A stretch of DNA of 64,000 nt from Bradyrhizobium agreste (GTDB lineage: Bacteria; Pseudomonadota; Alphaproteobacteria; Rhizobiales; Xanthobacteraceae), in NCBI RefSeq assembly GCF_016031625.1, contig NZ_JACCHP010000010.1, positions 62,001-126,000 of the forward strand. The letters run 5' to 3'. Below are positions 10,195 through 18,908 of the stretch, piece by piece (position 1 is the first letter of the stretch; each line of letters starts with the position of its first letter). The notes under the pieces were generated by a model. That model searched no databases. It saw nothing but the letters and a program-made list of their open reading frames with translations, and had not been told where the DNA came from. The position numbers and the translations under genes were made by a program.

Positions 10195-10323
10195 AATAGC
10201 GCCTCGACGCACGTCCCCGGCGGTGTCCGGGGATGGCTTTTTGCGGTTTTGCGTTCGGTCCCGCCTGGTCTAATGTCCCGCGCGGTATCGTAACCCTCAG
10301 AAGAAAAGCCGGGAGGATTTCTC

Positions 10324-10623
10324 GTGATCTACGTCGTTGCCACCTTGACCATCAAGCCCGAGACGCGCGCCGAATTCATTGCAGCCGCCACCGCCTGCAT
10401 CAAGGAGACGCGGAAGGAGCCCGGCAACATCGCCTATGACCTGCATGAGAGCGTCACCGACCCTGCCAAGATGGTGTTCGTCGAGCAGTGGGAGAATATG
10501 GAGGCGCTGGGGCCGCATCGCGCTGCCGAGCACATGAAGACGTTCGGCCGCGTTGCGGTGAAATGCTTCACCGCGCCGCCGAAGATCGAATACATCACGC
10601 CCGAGAAGGTCGAGACACGGTAG
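10324..10623 (+). CDS. Antibiotic biosynthesis monooxygenase (ABM) family protein
   Basis: A 99-residue dimeric ferredoxin-like ABM domain. It begins IYVVATLTIKPETRAEF and has the central YDLHES and FVEQWEN motifs of putative quinol monooxygenases such as YgiN. It starts at GTG behind a strong GGGAGGA. It sits between ureC and ureE, 13 bases before ureE. No link between this family and nickel or urea chemistry is established; co-transcription is likely from position alone. Confidence 0.8.
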   Translation: MIYVVATLTIKPETRAEFIAAATACIKETRKEPGNIAYDLHESVTDPAKMVFVEQWENMEALGPHRAAEHMKTFGRVAVKCFTAPPKIEYITPEKVETR

Positions 10624-10636
10624 AGAGGTAAGACGC

Positions 10637-11248
10637 ATGATCCGGGCGACGCAGGTCAGAGGACAGCACCGCTTCACGGAAGCACCCGTGGACACGGTCG
10701 TGCTCGATTTCGACGATCGGCACCGGCGTCGCATGGCGATGACGGGGACGCGTGGTCTCGAATTTCTGCTCGACCTGGAGCATGCCGTCGCGCTGCGCGG
10801 CGGCGATGCGCTGGTACTGGAGGACGGAAGGCTGATCGAGGTGGTCGCGGCGCCCGAGCCGCTGCTCGAAATCCGCGGCCGCGATCCGCACCATCTCGTC
10901 CGCGTCGCCTGGCATCTCGGCAACCGTCATCTGCCGACACAGATCTTGGCCAAGGCCCTGCGCATCCGCCGCGATCACGTCATCGAAGCCATGGTGAAGG
11001 GCCTCGGCGCGCGTGTGATCGAGATCGAGGCGCCGTTCGATCCCGAAGGCGGCGCCTACGCCGATGCCGGCCACGCGCATGGACACGACCATGCGCATCA
11101 CGATCACGGCCATCATCACCGTGACCATGGCCACGACCATGATCATGCCGCGCACGACCATGGTCACGACCACCACCATCACCACGACGAACATTGCGAC
11201 CATCCCGATCACCACCACGGCCACACGCATGCTCATGACCACAAATGA
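10637..11248 (+). CDS. ureE: Urease accessory protein UreE with long His-rich tail
   Basis: Nickel metallochaperone of the urease maturation pathway, 203 residues. The N-terminal peptide-binding domain is followed by the metal-binding domain (GNRHLPTQI, with the conserved His near residue 96). The C-terminal 58 residues contain 31 histidines plus many Asp and Gly, the form found in nickel-storing UreE proteins. Tail length varies widely between species because the DNA is low-complexity. Its end overlaps the ureF start by about 14 bases. Confidence 0.94.
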   Translation: MIRATQVRGQHRFTEAPVDTVVLDFDDRHRRRMAMTGTRGLEFLLDLEHAVALRGGDALVLEDGRLIEVVAAPEPLLEIRGRDPHHLVRVAWHLGNRHLPTQILAKALRIRRDHVIEAMVKGLGARVIEIEAPFDPEGGAYADAGHAHGHDHAHHDHGHHHRDHGHDHDHAAHDHGHDHHHHHDEHCDHPDHHHGHTHAHDHK

Positions 11249-11957
11249 GCCGGTCGGCGCCGGTGATCTTGCCGAGGGCGAGGCGGCGGCGCTGTACCGA
11301 CTGATGACCTGGATGTCGCCTGCGTTCCCGGTCGGCGGTTTCTCCTATTCCAGCGGCATCGAATGGGCGGTCGAGGCGGGCGACATCATCGACACAGCGA
11401 CGCTGGCGGATTGGCTCGATGCGATGCTCGGCGACGGCTCCGGCTTCTGTGACGCGACGTTTCTGGTCCACGCCTATCGCGCCGCGGAATCGGGCGAGAC
11501 TGACGCTTTGAACGAGATCGCCGAGCTCGCGAGCGCCTTCGTGCCGTCGCGCGAGCGGCAGCTGGAGACGACCTCGCAGGGCCGCGCCTTCATCGACATC
11601 GCCCGCGCCGCGTGGGATGCCGACGGACTGGAAGCCACGGTCGCGGCATGCAGCGCGCCACTGGTCTATCCGGTCGCGGTCGGTGTGGTGGCCGCGATGC
11701 ACGCCGTGCCGCTGGCGCCGACACTGCACGCCTTCCTGCATGCGCTGGTCTCGAACTGGATTTCTGCGGCCAGCCGGCTCATTCCGCTCGGCCAGACCGA
11801 TAGCCAGCGTGTGCTGGTGAGGCTGGAGGCCGCCGTCGCCGCCACCGCCAATCGCGCGCTGAAGGCGACCTTGGACGATCTCGGCAGCGCAACGTTCCGC
11901 GCCGATCTCGCGAGCTTGCGCCACGAGACGCAGTATACCAGGTTGTTTCGGTCGTGA
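11235..11957 (+). CDS. ureF: Urease accessory protein UreF
   Basis: GTPase-regulating maturation factor that bridges UreG to UreD and apo-urease, 240 residues. The landmark segment is WMSPAFPVGGFSYSSGIEWA near the N-terminus, and YPVAVGV and LVSNWISAASRL occur later. ATG 11235 is taken as start; ATG 11229 is equally possible. The frame stays open throughout the UreE His-tail, giving a Thr/Ile/Met-rich extension that is a by-product of the repeat. It overlaps the ureE end, suggesting coupled translation. Confidence 0.92.
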   Translation: MTTNEPVGAGDLAEGEAAALYRLMTWMSPAFPVGGFSYSSGIEWAVEAGDIIDTATLADWLDAMLGDGSGFCDATFLVHAYRAAESGETDALNEIAELASAFVPSRERQLETTSQGRAFIDIARAAWDADGLEATVAACSAPLVYPVAVGVVAAMHAVPLAPTLHAFLHALVSNWISAASRLIPLGQTDSQRVLVRLEAAVAATANRALKATLDDLGSATFRADLASLRHETQYTRLFRS

Positions 11958-11996
11958 GCAGTGCGGCGGCCAACCCATCAGGAGAGAACGAGTCAC

Positions 11997-12620
11997 ATGG
12001 CGAAATCTCACGGTCCCTTGCGTGTCGGCGTCGGAGGTCCGGTCGGATCGGGCAAGACCGCGCTCATGGACCTGCTCTGCAAGACCATGCGCGAGCGCTA
12101 TGACATTGCGGCGATCACCAACGACATCTACACCAAATGGGATGCGGAGTTCCTGGTGCGTTCGGGATCGCTGACGCCGGATCGCATTGCCGGTGTCGAG
12201 ACCGGCGGCTGTCCGCACACGGCGATCCGCGAGGATGCCTCGATGAACCTCGCTGCAATCGCGGACATGCGCGCCAAGTTTCCCGGACTTGACCTCGTGC
12301 TGATCGAATCCGGCGGCGACAATCTTGCTGCCACTTTTTCCCCGGAGCTGGCTGACCTCACCATCTATGTCATCGACGTCGCCGCCGGAGACAAGATCCC
12401 GTCCAAGGGCGGCCCCGGCATCACCCGGTCCGACCTCCTGGTCATCAACAAGACCGACCTAGCGCCCCATGTCGGCGCCTCCCTGGAGAAGATGGAGACG
12501 GACGCCAGGCGCATGCGCGGCGAGCGGCCCTTCGTCATGACCAACCTCAAGAAAAGCGAGGGGCTCGACCGAATCGTCGGCTTCATCGAGGCCAAAGGTG
12601 GCCTGAAACGGGCGGGCTGA
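11997..12620 (+). CDS. ureG: Urease accessory GTPase UreG
   Basis: SIMIBI-class GTPase that drives nickel delivery to urease, 207 residues. The P-loop GGPVGSGKTALM is at about residues 13-24, with the metal-binding CPH in ETGGCPHTAIRED, the switch ESGGDNLAATF, and the guanine-specificity motif NKTD. A clear AGGAGAG precedes ATG 11997. It is the last urease gene here. No nickel permease gene follows within the window. Confidence 0.96.
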   Translation: MAKSHGPLRVGVGGPVGSGKTALMDLLCKTMRERYDIAAITNDIYTKWDAEFLVRSGSLTPDRIAGVETGGCPHTAIREDASMNLAAIADMRAKFPGLDLVLIESGGDNLAATFSPELADLTIYVIDVAAGDKIPSKGGPGITRSDLLVINKTDLAPHVGASLEKMETDARRMRGERPFVMTNLKKSEGLDRIVGFIEAKGGLKRAG

Positions 12621-12886
12621 CCGGACGCGACCAGCTGGCGCAGGCGTTTTTTTGCCGTTAACGCTAGGGCCGCGCCGCAAGCCGCGGAACAAATTTCCGA
12701 CACGGCGATTAACTACCTCCGGCGCCCGGGGCGAATTCATCCCGGCCACGCCATCGGCCGGCGGATTAAGCTTTTCAGGCGACCCAAGTTGCGTACTGAT
12801 GCCTCCTCCTTCATTATCTCCGCCACTGGGGTTTACCCTGCTTCGGCCTATGGCCGTTCGAGCGGCGTTCATGTGCTCCGTGTTCA

Positions 12887-14581
12887 TTGCCGACCTCCTG
12901 CTTTCGCCTGAGTAATCGCGTGGTCAGGCTGGGTTTCATCATCGGCTTCATCGCTCTGCTCGGGGCCTTGCTCTCGGGGCTTGCGGCTTATCGCGTCCAC
13001 GACCAGGAGCTGGCGCTGGACCGGATCGCGCTCGCGCGTGCGATCGACGTGCATGCGAGCCTGGTTCAGGACCGCCTGACCGAGCGGGAGCTGCTCGCGC
13101 GTGTCGCCTCAGGCCTGTTCCGCGCGCCGTCGGTGATCAAGCCGAACATGCTGGAGCCGCTGCGCTCGGCGATCTACGCCTTCAAGACCGACTTCGTGGT
13201 GGCCGGCTGGGTCGCCCGGCTGAAGCCGAACGAGCTTGTGGCGGCGCAGGCCGCCATCGCCGGCGCCGGCTTCCCGAATCCGCAGATCCGCTCGTATGAC
13301 GACAAGCCGATCAATCCTGCCGACGTCGCCCAGCCGATCGACGTGCTGTTGGATCTCGAGCCGCGCAGCAACGAGACCAGGACGTTGCCCGGCCGCAGCT
13401 ACGATCAGGATCCGGTTCGCAGCGCGATGCTGACGCGGGCGCGCGCCGAAAAGAGGTCGGTTGCCTCGGACCCAGTGCCGTTGATCCGCGGCAACGGCGC
13501 GATCGGCATCATCGTGGCTGCGCCCGTCATTCCCGAGGGAGCGACGGAGCCGGCCGGCTTCGTCACATTTTCCTACGAGCTCGCCTCCCTGATGCTGGCC
13601 AATGACGACATGTCGCTGTTCGCCGTGGCACTCAGGGATCCGCGCAAGGACGGCGGCGAGCTGATCGCCAACGATCAGGGCGTGGTCTCGACGCGGATGG
13701 CGGCGGCGGACGGGCCGGCGCCGTCCGCGACGCGCACGGTGAGCTTCGGCGGCCGCGATTGGCAGCTCGGCTATTACGCGAAGACCAATTCGGTGCGCCG
13801 CGCCGAGCAGACCGCCATCATCGTGGCGGCGATCGGCTTTGCCATTACCGCAATGGTGTGCGGCCTGTTCGGTTACGTCGCCTACAACAATCTGCGGCTC
13901 AGCCGGGAGATCCAGGTCAGGATCGGCTTCGAGCGGCGGCTGACCGCGGTCATCGACGAGCTCAACCACCGCGTCAAGAACATCCTCGCAGTGATCCAGT
14001 CGATCGTGACGCGCACCTTGCGCCACGGCGCGGACATCGACATCGCGCGCGAGCTCCTGATCGGGCGCATCCATGCCATGTCCAACGTGGTCTCGCTGCT
14101 CAGCGAGAGCCAGTGGCAGGGCGTCAAGCTGAAAGGCCTGTTCGAGGCGCGCGCGATTCCGCATGCCGATCGCATCGCGGTCACCGGCCCCGACATCGCG
14201 GTCAGCGCGCGTGCGGCGCAGAGCCTCTCGCTGCTGTTCTTCGAGCTCGCCTCGCATTCCGACGAGGGCCTGTCGTTGGTCGGCAAGCACCCGCACATCA
14301 CCGCCAACTGGACGGTGACGGGCGAAGACGGCGCCGAAGTCTTCCATTTCCGCTGGGAGGAGTTCAACACCAGCGAGGCAACGCGCCGGCCCGATTCCGA
14401 TTTCGGCCTGATCCTGCTCGACCGCGTCGCGCCCGAGGCGCTGGGGGGAATCGCCAAGCGCTTCTTCACCGACGTCTCCTACGTCTATGAATTGACCGCG
14501 CCGATGGAGACGGTGGTCGACATGACCGAGCGCGACCGCACGGACAAGATCTCGGCGCCGGTCAGGCCGGTGCGGAGCTAG
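12887..14581 (+). CDS. CHASE-domain sensor with HWE-type histidine kinase core, N-box degenerate
   Basis: A 564-residue membrane sensor. Transmembrane helix at about residues 13-36, CHASE-like periplasmic sensor at about 40-300, second helix near 310-335, then a kinase core. The H-box ELNHRVKNILAV (His361) and the WEE motif fit the HWE family. The expected N-box HELATNAxKYG reads FELASHSDEG (residues 452-461), so the Mg-binding Asn is replaced by His457, and the G-box is only DFGLILLDR. Start codons available are TTG 12887 and GTG 12920. Kinase activity is doubtful; it may be a sensor or dimerisation partner. No response regulator is adjacent. Confidence 0.8.
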   Translation: MPTSCFRLSNRVVRLGFIIGFIALLGALLSGLAAYRVHDQELALDRIALARAIDVHASLVQDRLTERELLARVASGLFRAPSVIKPNMLEPLRSAIYAFKTDFVVAGWVARLKPNELVAAQAAIAGAGFPNPQIRSYDDKPINPADVAQPIDVLLDLEPRSNETRTLPGRSYDQDPVRSAMLTRARAEKRSVASDPVPLIRGNGAIGIIVAAPVIPEGATEPAGFVTFSYELASLMLANDDMSLFAVALRDPRKDGGELIANDQGVVSTRMAAADGPAPSATRTVSFGGRDWQLGYYAKTNSVRRAEQTAIIVAAIGFAITAMVCGLFGYVAYNNLRLSREIQVRIGFERRLTAVIDELNHRVKNILAVIQSIVTRTLRHGADIDIARELLIGRIHAMSNVVSLLSESQWQGVKLKGLFEARAIPHADRIAVTGPDIAVSARAAQSLSLLFFELASHSDEGLSLVGKHPHITANWTVTGEDGAEVFHFRWEEFNTSEATRRPDSDFGLILLDRVAPEALGGIAKRFFTDVSYVYELTAPMETVVDMTERDRTDKISAPVRPVRS

Positions 14582-15192
14582 CCCTTCGGCCGCAACACCA
14601 GATCGACGAGGCTGCGCGCGTAGCCAGGTGTGATCGGCGCGATGCCGAAGATGTAGCGGTAGAACAGGCTGCCATAGATCGCGTCGTAGAGATTCTCAGG
14701 GGGGCTCTCGGCCTGGATGCTGCCGTCCTTCTGCCCCGCGGCAATCATGTCCACCAGCGCGTCGCGGCGGAATTGTAAGTAGCGGGCGTAGAACAGCTCG
14801 GCCGAGCCGGTCTTGGAGATGCATTCGGAGATGACGGCGAGCTGGACCTTGCCGAACTCGCCCTGGAGCGCCTCGGCATAAGCGGCGGCATGACGCCGCG
14901 CGCGCGCCGCGGGCGAGCCGGCGCTCGCGGGCGGCAGCGGCAGCATTTTCGCGGCATGGTGGAGGAAGGCGTCGATCAGCAGCGCTTCCCGCGATGGCCA
15001 CCATTTGTAGATCGTCATCTTGGAGACGCTGGAGTGGCGTGCGATCGCATCGATGGTGGTGGCGGCAAGGCCGGTGGTCGCCATCAGCGCATAGGCGCTT
15101 TCGAGGATGGCATTGGTGGTCTCGATCGACCTTGGCCGGCCGCGCCGGGGCGCGCTCTCCGCCTCTTCACGCCCGTCTTTCACTATCGCCAC
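14578..15192 (-). CDS. TetR/AcrR family transcriptional regulator
   Basis: DNA-binding repressor-type protein of 204 residues. The N-terminal helix-turn-helix spans about residues 25-70, with TIDAIARHSSVSKMTIYKWW as recognition region. The C-terminal ligand domain includes YARYLQFRRDALVDMIAAG. GTG 15192 is chosen because GAGGAG lies seven bases upstream; the in-frame ATG at 15222 has no ribosome-binding site. It converges on the sensor kinase, and the two stop codons share the palindrome CTAG at 14578-14581. The target is unknown; opgC lies upstream in the same direction. Confidence 0.88.
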   Translation of the reverse strand: MAIVKDGREEAESAPRRGRPRSIETTNAILESAYALMATTGLAATTIDAIARHSSVSKMTIYKWWPSREALLIDAFLHHAAKMLPLPPASAGSPAARARRHAAAYAEALQGEFGKVQLAVISECISKTGSAELFYARYLQFRRDALVDMIAAGQKDGSIQAESPPENLYDAIYGSLFYRYIFGIAPITPGYARSLVDLVLRPKG

Positions 15193-15278
15193 GCCCGGTC
15201 TCCTCACGCAGGGTTCCGGCATAGCGCAGGGGCGGCTTTCGGCCCAGCAGAATCGCACGATCCTTGGCCGGAGCGACT

Positions 15279-16421
15279 CTAGGCCTGCTGCCGCAGGGCT
15301 GCCGGCAGATCCTGCCGTCTCGACCAGGCGATGTAGTAGGCGAGCCCGGTCATCGCGGCGAAGCCGGTGATGCTCACCGCCACCTGCATCACCACCAGGT
15401 TCGGCCCGGTGATCAGGATGAGGTGGCCGGCGAAGGACAGGAACACGGCGACACAGAATACCGCGAGCCATTCCTCACCGCATGCGATCACCGCTTGCAG
15501 CGGTCTCCATCTCAGGCCGGGGTGATCCGCCGGAATGAGATGGGTTGCAAGGAACGCGAGAGCGAGGAAGTGGACCACGCGATAGGGCGCGAGGTTTTCC
15601 TTGTCGGTTGGGGTGATGCTGTTGAGGAGGAGATCCGGCAGGTAAGCGGACAGCGTCGGCGACTGGCGCATCAGGGTGACGGCCATCGCGAAGAGCAGAT
15701 AGGCGCCAGCGAGGATCCGCAGCCAGGACGCGCCGCGAAGCGCACGCCCCGGCGCGCCCGTTACGGCGAACCAGCCGCCCAGCACCATCAGCAGCTGCCA
15801 GCACAGCGGATTGAAGGTCCATTCCCCGTCCGGATAGATCCGAAAATTCCAGCCGAACCAGCGCGCAGCGAGATACAGCGCGACCGATGCCGCCAGCGTC
15901 AGGTTCGGCCCCCGCAACAGGCCCCACAGCGCGAGCGGAAAGAACACCATCAGCGGGATCATCAGCTGCAGCAGGTCGAGGTTCAGCGGCTCTTCCTGGA
16001 GCACGAGACCGCGGACGAGGATGCGCAGCGGGTGCTCGAGAATTCCGGAGATGTTGTATTCGTGGATGATCTCCGGCGCCATCGATTGCGAAGCGACATA
16101 GGCGATGGCGTCGATATAGATCACGAACAGCACGACATAGGCGGCATAGAGCCGCCAGACCCGGCGGAAGATGCGCGTCGCCGCGACCACGTAGCCGCGT
16201 TCCAACGCCATCCTGCCATGGATGATGGCAACGCCGTAGCCGACCACGAACACGAACAGGTCCGCCGCGCCGCTGAAGCCGAAATTGCGCAGCGTCAGCA
16301 GGTTGACGACGTTGTTGGGAATATGGTCGACGAATATGGACCAATTGGCGATGCCGAGCGTCAGATAGAGCCTGGCGTCGTGCTGGAATGCGGCGAGGTT
16401 CGCCTTGACGGACGGTTTCAT
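15279..16421 (-). CDS. opgC: OpgC family membrane acyltransferase-like protein
   Basis: A 380-residue polytopic inner-membrane protein with about ten hydrophobic segments. The N-terminal block DARLYLTLGIANWSIFVDH and the segment FVFVVGYGVAI are typical of the OpgC domain. OpgC proteins modify periplasmic glucans, for example by succinylation, using the acyltransferase-3 fold. Bradyrhizobia make cyclic periplasmic beta-glucans, so a role in decorating them is reasonable but inferred. ATG 16421 has no strong ribosome-binding site. The gene stands alone apart from the downstream TetR gene. Confidence 0.82.
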   Translation of the reverse strand: MKPSVKANLAAFQHDARLYLTLGIANWSIFVDHIPNNVVNLLTLRNFGFSGAADLFVFVVGYGVAIIHGRMALERGYVVAATRIFRRVWRLYAAYVVLFVIYIDAIAYVASQSMAPEIIHEYNISGILEHPLRILVRGLVLQEEPLNLDLLQLMIPLMVFFPLALWGLLRGPNLTLAASVALYLAARWFGWNFRIYPDGEWTFNPLCWQLLMVLGGWFAVTGAPGRALRGASWLRILAGAYLLFAMAVTLMRQSPTLSAYLPDLLLNSITPTDKENLAPYRVVHFLALAFLATHLIPADHPGLRWRPLQAVIACGEEWLAVFCVAVFLSFAGHLILITGPNLVVMQVAVSITGFAAMTGLAYYIAWSRRQDLPAALRQQA

Positions 16422-16595
16422 TGAGTAAAATAGCTTTGGGAATCAGGATATGGTTCTAGCGGCAACCGCCTGCCCGTCCGAGTAGCGTTTTCGTGAGCAG
16501 GGAAGAATCGCGCCAAACGGCGTCAAATGCGCCGCCTTGCGCTAGGAAATGCAGATCGATGCGTGCGCAGTAATTATATTGCCTACCTCGGACGT

Positions 16596-17051
16596 TTACT
16601 CGGCAGGTTCGGCCGACACCTCGTCGGACATGCCGGCGCGGCTCGCCAGGATGCCGAGGGCGACGCCCCCGATGGCCAGGATCGGCAACAGCCGCTTGAC
16701 GCCGATGGCGCGAACGATCTGTAGCCCGGTGGCGAGGAGCATCGGATCTGCCAGCATGCTCTGCGCGGCCGATTTCGCGGCGCGCTCGGCCGCGATCCGG
16801 GCGCGCTTCTGCACCTCGCGCTTGTAGCCCCAATAGGAGCCTGCCGCGGCCAGGGTCAGCAGGAAGAAGATGCCGGCACCGGCAAGACAAGCCTGCACCG
16901 GGCCATATTTCTGCAGGACCGAGATGAAGATTGCGGCACAGAGGAAGCCTGTGGTCACGAGCAGAGCGAAGGCAGCGCCCGCGGCGAGGGAGGTCAGCCG
17001 AACCGCCGTGCCGGTGGATGCGCTGATGCCGTCGATGATGCGCTGAAACAT
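16596..17051 (-). CDS. Holin-X-like (phage_holin_3_6) small membrane protein
   Basis: A 151-residue protein with two hydrophobic helices (about residues 22-45 and 55-78) followed by a charged Arg/Lys/Ala helix and a final hydrophobic segment. This matches the putative Holin-X / phage_holin_3_6 group, usually found beside DUF883 or YqjD-like genes and not in prophages. ATG 17051 follows GAGGAG; the frame extends 12 codons further without support. It lies downstream of the DUF883 gene in the same direction and may be read from its stress promoter. A GC-rich hairpin (about 17093-17116) lies in the gap. Confidence 0.7.
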   Translation of the reverse strand: MFQRIIDGISASTGTAVRLTSLAAGAAFALLVTTGFLCAAIFISVLQKYGPVQACLAGAGIFFLLTLAAAGSYWGYKREVQKRARIAAERAAKSAAQSMLADPMLLATGLQIVRAIGVKRLLPILAIGGVALGILASRAGMSDEVSAEPAE

Positions 17052-17137
17052 GGCCTTGCTCCTCAATCCCCGCCAGCCGAATCTCACGAGCCGCGGCGGC
17101 GGCGAGCCGCCGCCGTATCAAACGGGCCTCGGCATCC

Positions 17138-17509
17138 TTAGCGACGCCAGGCGGCGCCGATCAGGAAACCGATGCCGAGTGCCAGAGCGACGGTCGCCAG
17201 CGGCCGCTGCGTGATCGCCTCTTCCAGCGTCTCCTCGATCGAGCCGTAGGCGTCTTGTGCAGCTTCCATCATCGCGCTGCCGCGCTCGGACATGTCGTCC
17301 ATGGCGGAGTCCATGTTCTCGCGCGCCTGGCGATAGCCGCGGCGAGCCTGCTTGCTGGTGGAATTGGCGAAAGTATTGAGCGCGTCGGTGATCTGATCGG
17401 TGAGGGTGGCGATATCGCTTTTCACGGCTGCTACATCCTTTTCGAGGCGGTCTCGGGTGGCTTTGTCGGTCCAGTCTCTCGTCCCGGCTTCGGCATTGGT
17501 CGTGGACAT
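17138..17509 (-). CDS. DUF883 / YqjD-ElaB-like membrane-anchored protein
   Basis: A 123-residue protein: a long amphipathic, coiled-coil-like N-terminal part, then a single C-terminal transmembrane helix (about residues 100-119) ending AAWRR. This is the layout of E. coli ElaB, YqjD and YgaM, inner-membrane proteins that tether ribosomes in stationary phase. GGAG lies six bases before the ATG. A perfect EcfG-type promoter sits at 17548-17572, so induction by general stress is likely. Confidence 0.85.
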   Translation of the reverse strand: MSTTNAEAGTRDWTDKATRDRLEKDVAAVKSDIATLTDQITDALNTFANSTSKQARRGYRQARENMDSAMDDMSERGSAMMEAAQDAYGSIEETLEEAITQRPLATVALALGIGFLIGAAWRR

Positions 17510-17547
17510 CGGGAGCTCCGAACTGTTGACGGCTGAGATGGGCGGAG

Positions 17548-17572
17548 AACGTTTCGTCGCCGGGTAAGTTCC
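17548..17572 (-). promoter_or_regulatory. EcfG-type stress promoter of the DUF883 gene
   Basis: On the minus strand the sequence is GGAAC-N16-CGTT, an exact match to the alphaproteobacterial general-stress (PhyR-NepR-EcfG) promoter. It lies about 38 bases upstream of the DUF883 start codon. Confidence 0.78.
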
Positions 17573-17587
17573 GTTCGCTGAAACCGG

Positions 17588-18700
17588 TCAGGCTTGCGGG
17601 AGCTGCGGCGAATTCTCCGGCAACAGGTGGTCCTTCAGGATCAGCGCGACGATCAGGAGCGGCGACGCCAGGAACGCGCCCATCGGCCCCCACAGCCAGG
17701 TCCAGAACGCGAGCGCGAGCAGCACGGCGAGCGCGTTCAGGGCGAGCCGCCGCCCGATGATCGTTGGCGTGATGAAGTGCCCCTCCAGAAAGGTGAGGCC
17801 ACCGAAGGCGAGCGCGGCCATCAGGCCGCCGCCGAGGGTCGGGAAGGCGATCAGCCCGACCACGACCAGCACCACGAACATCGCCACGGGCCCGATGATC
17901 GGGATGAAGTTGAGCGTGGCCGCCAGCGCGCCGAGCCCGGCCGGATTGGGCATTCCGGTGAGGGCGCAGATCAGGCCGGTGGCGACGCCGACACCGAGAT
18001 TGATGAGGGTGACGGTCAGCAGATAATTGCCGAGATGGACCTCGATCTCGTTGAGGATCCGGAGCGTGCGCAGCCGCGCGTCATGGTCGCTGAAGGTCAT
18101 GATCATGGCTCGCCGCAGGTCGCGCCAGCTTGCGATGAACAGGATCAGGGTGACGAAGAACAGCAGGAATTCGGTAAAGGTCGGTGACAGGAATTCCAGC
18201 GTCGGCTGCACCCACTCGACCTTTGGCATCTGAAAGCTCGGCAATCCTTCCGAGCCGCCGAGCATGGCTTGCATCTCCCGCCAGAGCGCAAGCGGCCGGT
18301 CGAACACGTGCAGCTTGTCCTTCAATTGCGCGCCGAGCTCCGGCAGGCGCATGCTCCACTGCATGACCGGTGAAGCGATCAGCGCCACGACGAAAGCGGC
18401 CACCGCGGTCACCGCGACCACGATCAGCACGGCGCCGAGGCTGCGTGGGACCTTGTAACGCTCGAGAAAGCCGGCCGCCGGCGATAGCATGGTGCCGGTG
18501 ACGAACGCCATCACCACCGGCAGGAAGAACGCCTTGCCGACATAAAGCACGGCGACGATCGCAATCAGCAACAGGCCGGCCAGCGCGAACGCGACGAATT
18601 CGGTGCGGCGGATCACCGGCGGCAGCTCGACATGGCTCTCGGGAAGCGGGTCGCCTTCGCTGTTGCCGGAAATCAGACGTTCACTCGGTAGGACGCGCAC
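17588..18700 (-). CDS. AI-2E family transporter (TqsA/PerM-like)
   Basis: A 370-residue inner-membrane protein of the AI-2E transporter family. It has about eight hydrophobic segments, with two near residues 35-85, an amphipathic central stretch (ELGAQLKDKLHVF) and four to five C-terminal helices including ALTGMPNPAGLGALAATLNF and PIIGPVAMF, typical of the family. Substrates vary within the family and autoinducer transport cannot be inferred. It starts at GTG behind GGGAGAG. A weak EcfG-like match (GGAAC-N16-CATT) is at 18754-18778. Confidence 0.85.
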   Translation of the reverse strand: MRVLPSERLISGNSEGDPLPESHVELPPVIRRTEFVAFALAGLLLIAIVAVLYVGKAFFLPVVMAFVTGTMLSPAAGFLERYKVPRSLGAVLIVVAVTAVAAFVVALIASPVMQWSMRLPELGAQLKDKLHVFDRPLALWREMQAMLGGSEGLPSFQMPKVEWVQPTLEFLSPTFTEFLLFFVTLILFIASWRDLRRAMIMTFSDHDARLRTLRILNEIEVHLGNYLLTVTLINLGVGVATGLICALTGMPNPAGLGALAATLNFIPIIGPVAMFVVLVVVGLIAFPTLGGGLMAALAFGGLTFLEGHFITPTIIGRRLALNALAVLLALAFWTWLWGPMGAFLASPLLIVALILKDHLLPENSPQLPQA

Positions 18701-18837
18701 AATATCTCTCCCGCACGGAATCCGTGATCCGCGCGCCCATTGATGACCTGACTAATGCGTGGGCGGCGTGCTGGTTCCATCGCGGCTTCGTGAACAGCCG
18801 CTCGCTTGACTGTGACGTCGCTGCCGCACGCTGCGCC

Positions 18838-18863
18838 GGAACTTCGATGCAGCCGGCGGAGTT
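18838..18863 (+). promoter_or_regulatory. Probable EcfG-type promoter of the L,D-transpeptidase gene
   Basis: GGAAC-N17-AGTT on the plus strand, 45 bases before the start codon. It differs from the consensus GGAAC-N16/17-CGTT at one base, so it is weaker than the sites at 17548, 20634 and 21141. Confidence 0.45.
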
Positions 18864-18908
18864 TGTTCGGGCAGCGCATCACCCGATGCACATCCAACGG
18901 GGCAGCTC

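Noticed and set aside
16596..17051. Prophage remnant, suggested by the holin-like gene
   Set aside because: No other phage gene is near, and this Holin-X family usually travels with DUF883-type chromosomal genes.
18754..18778. EcfG promoter for the AI-2E transporter
   Set aside because: The match GGAAC-N16-CATT misses a key -10 base; too weak to list as a site.
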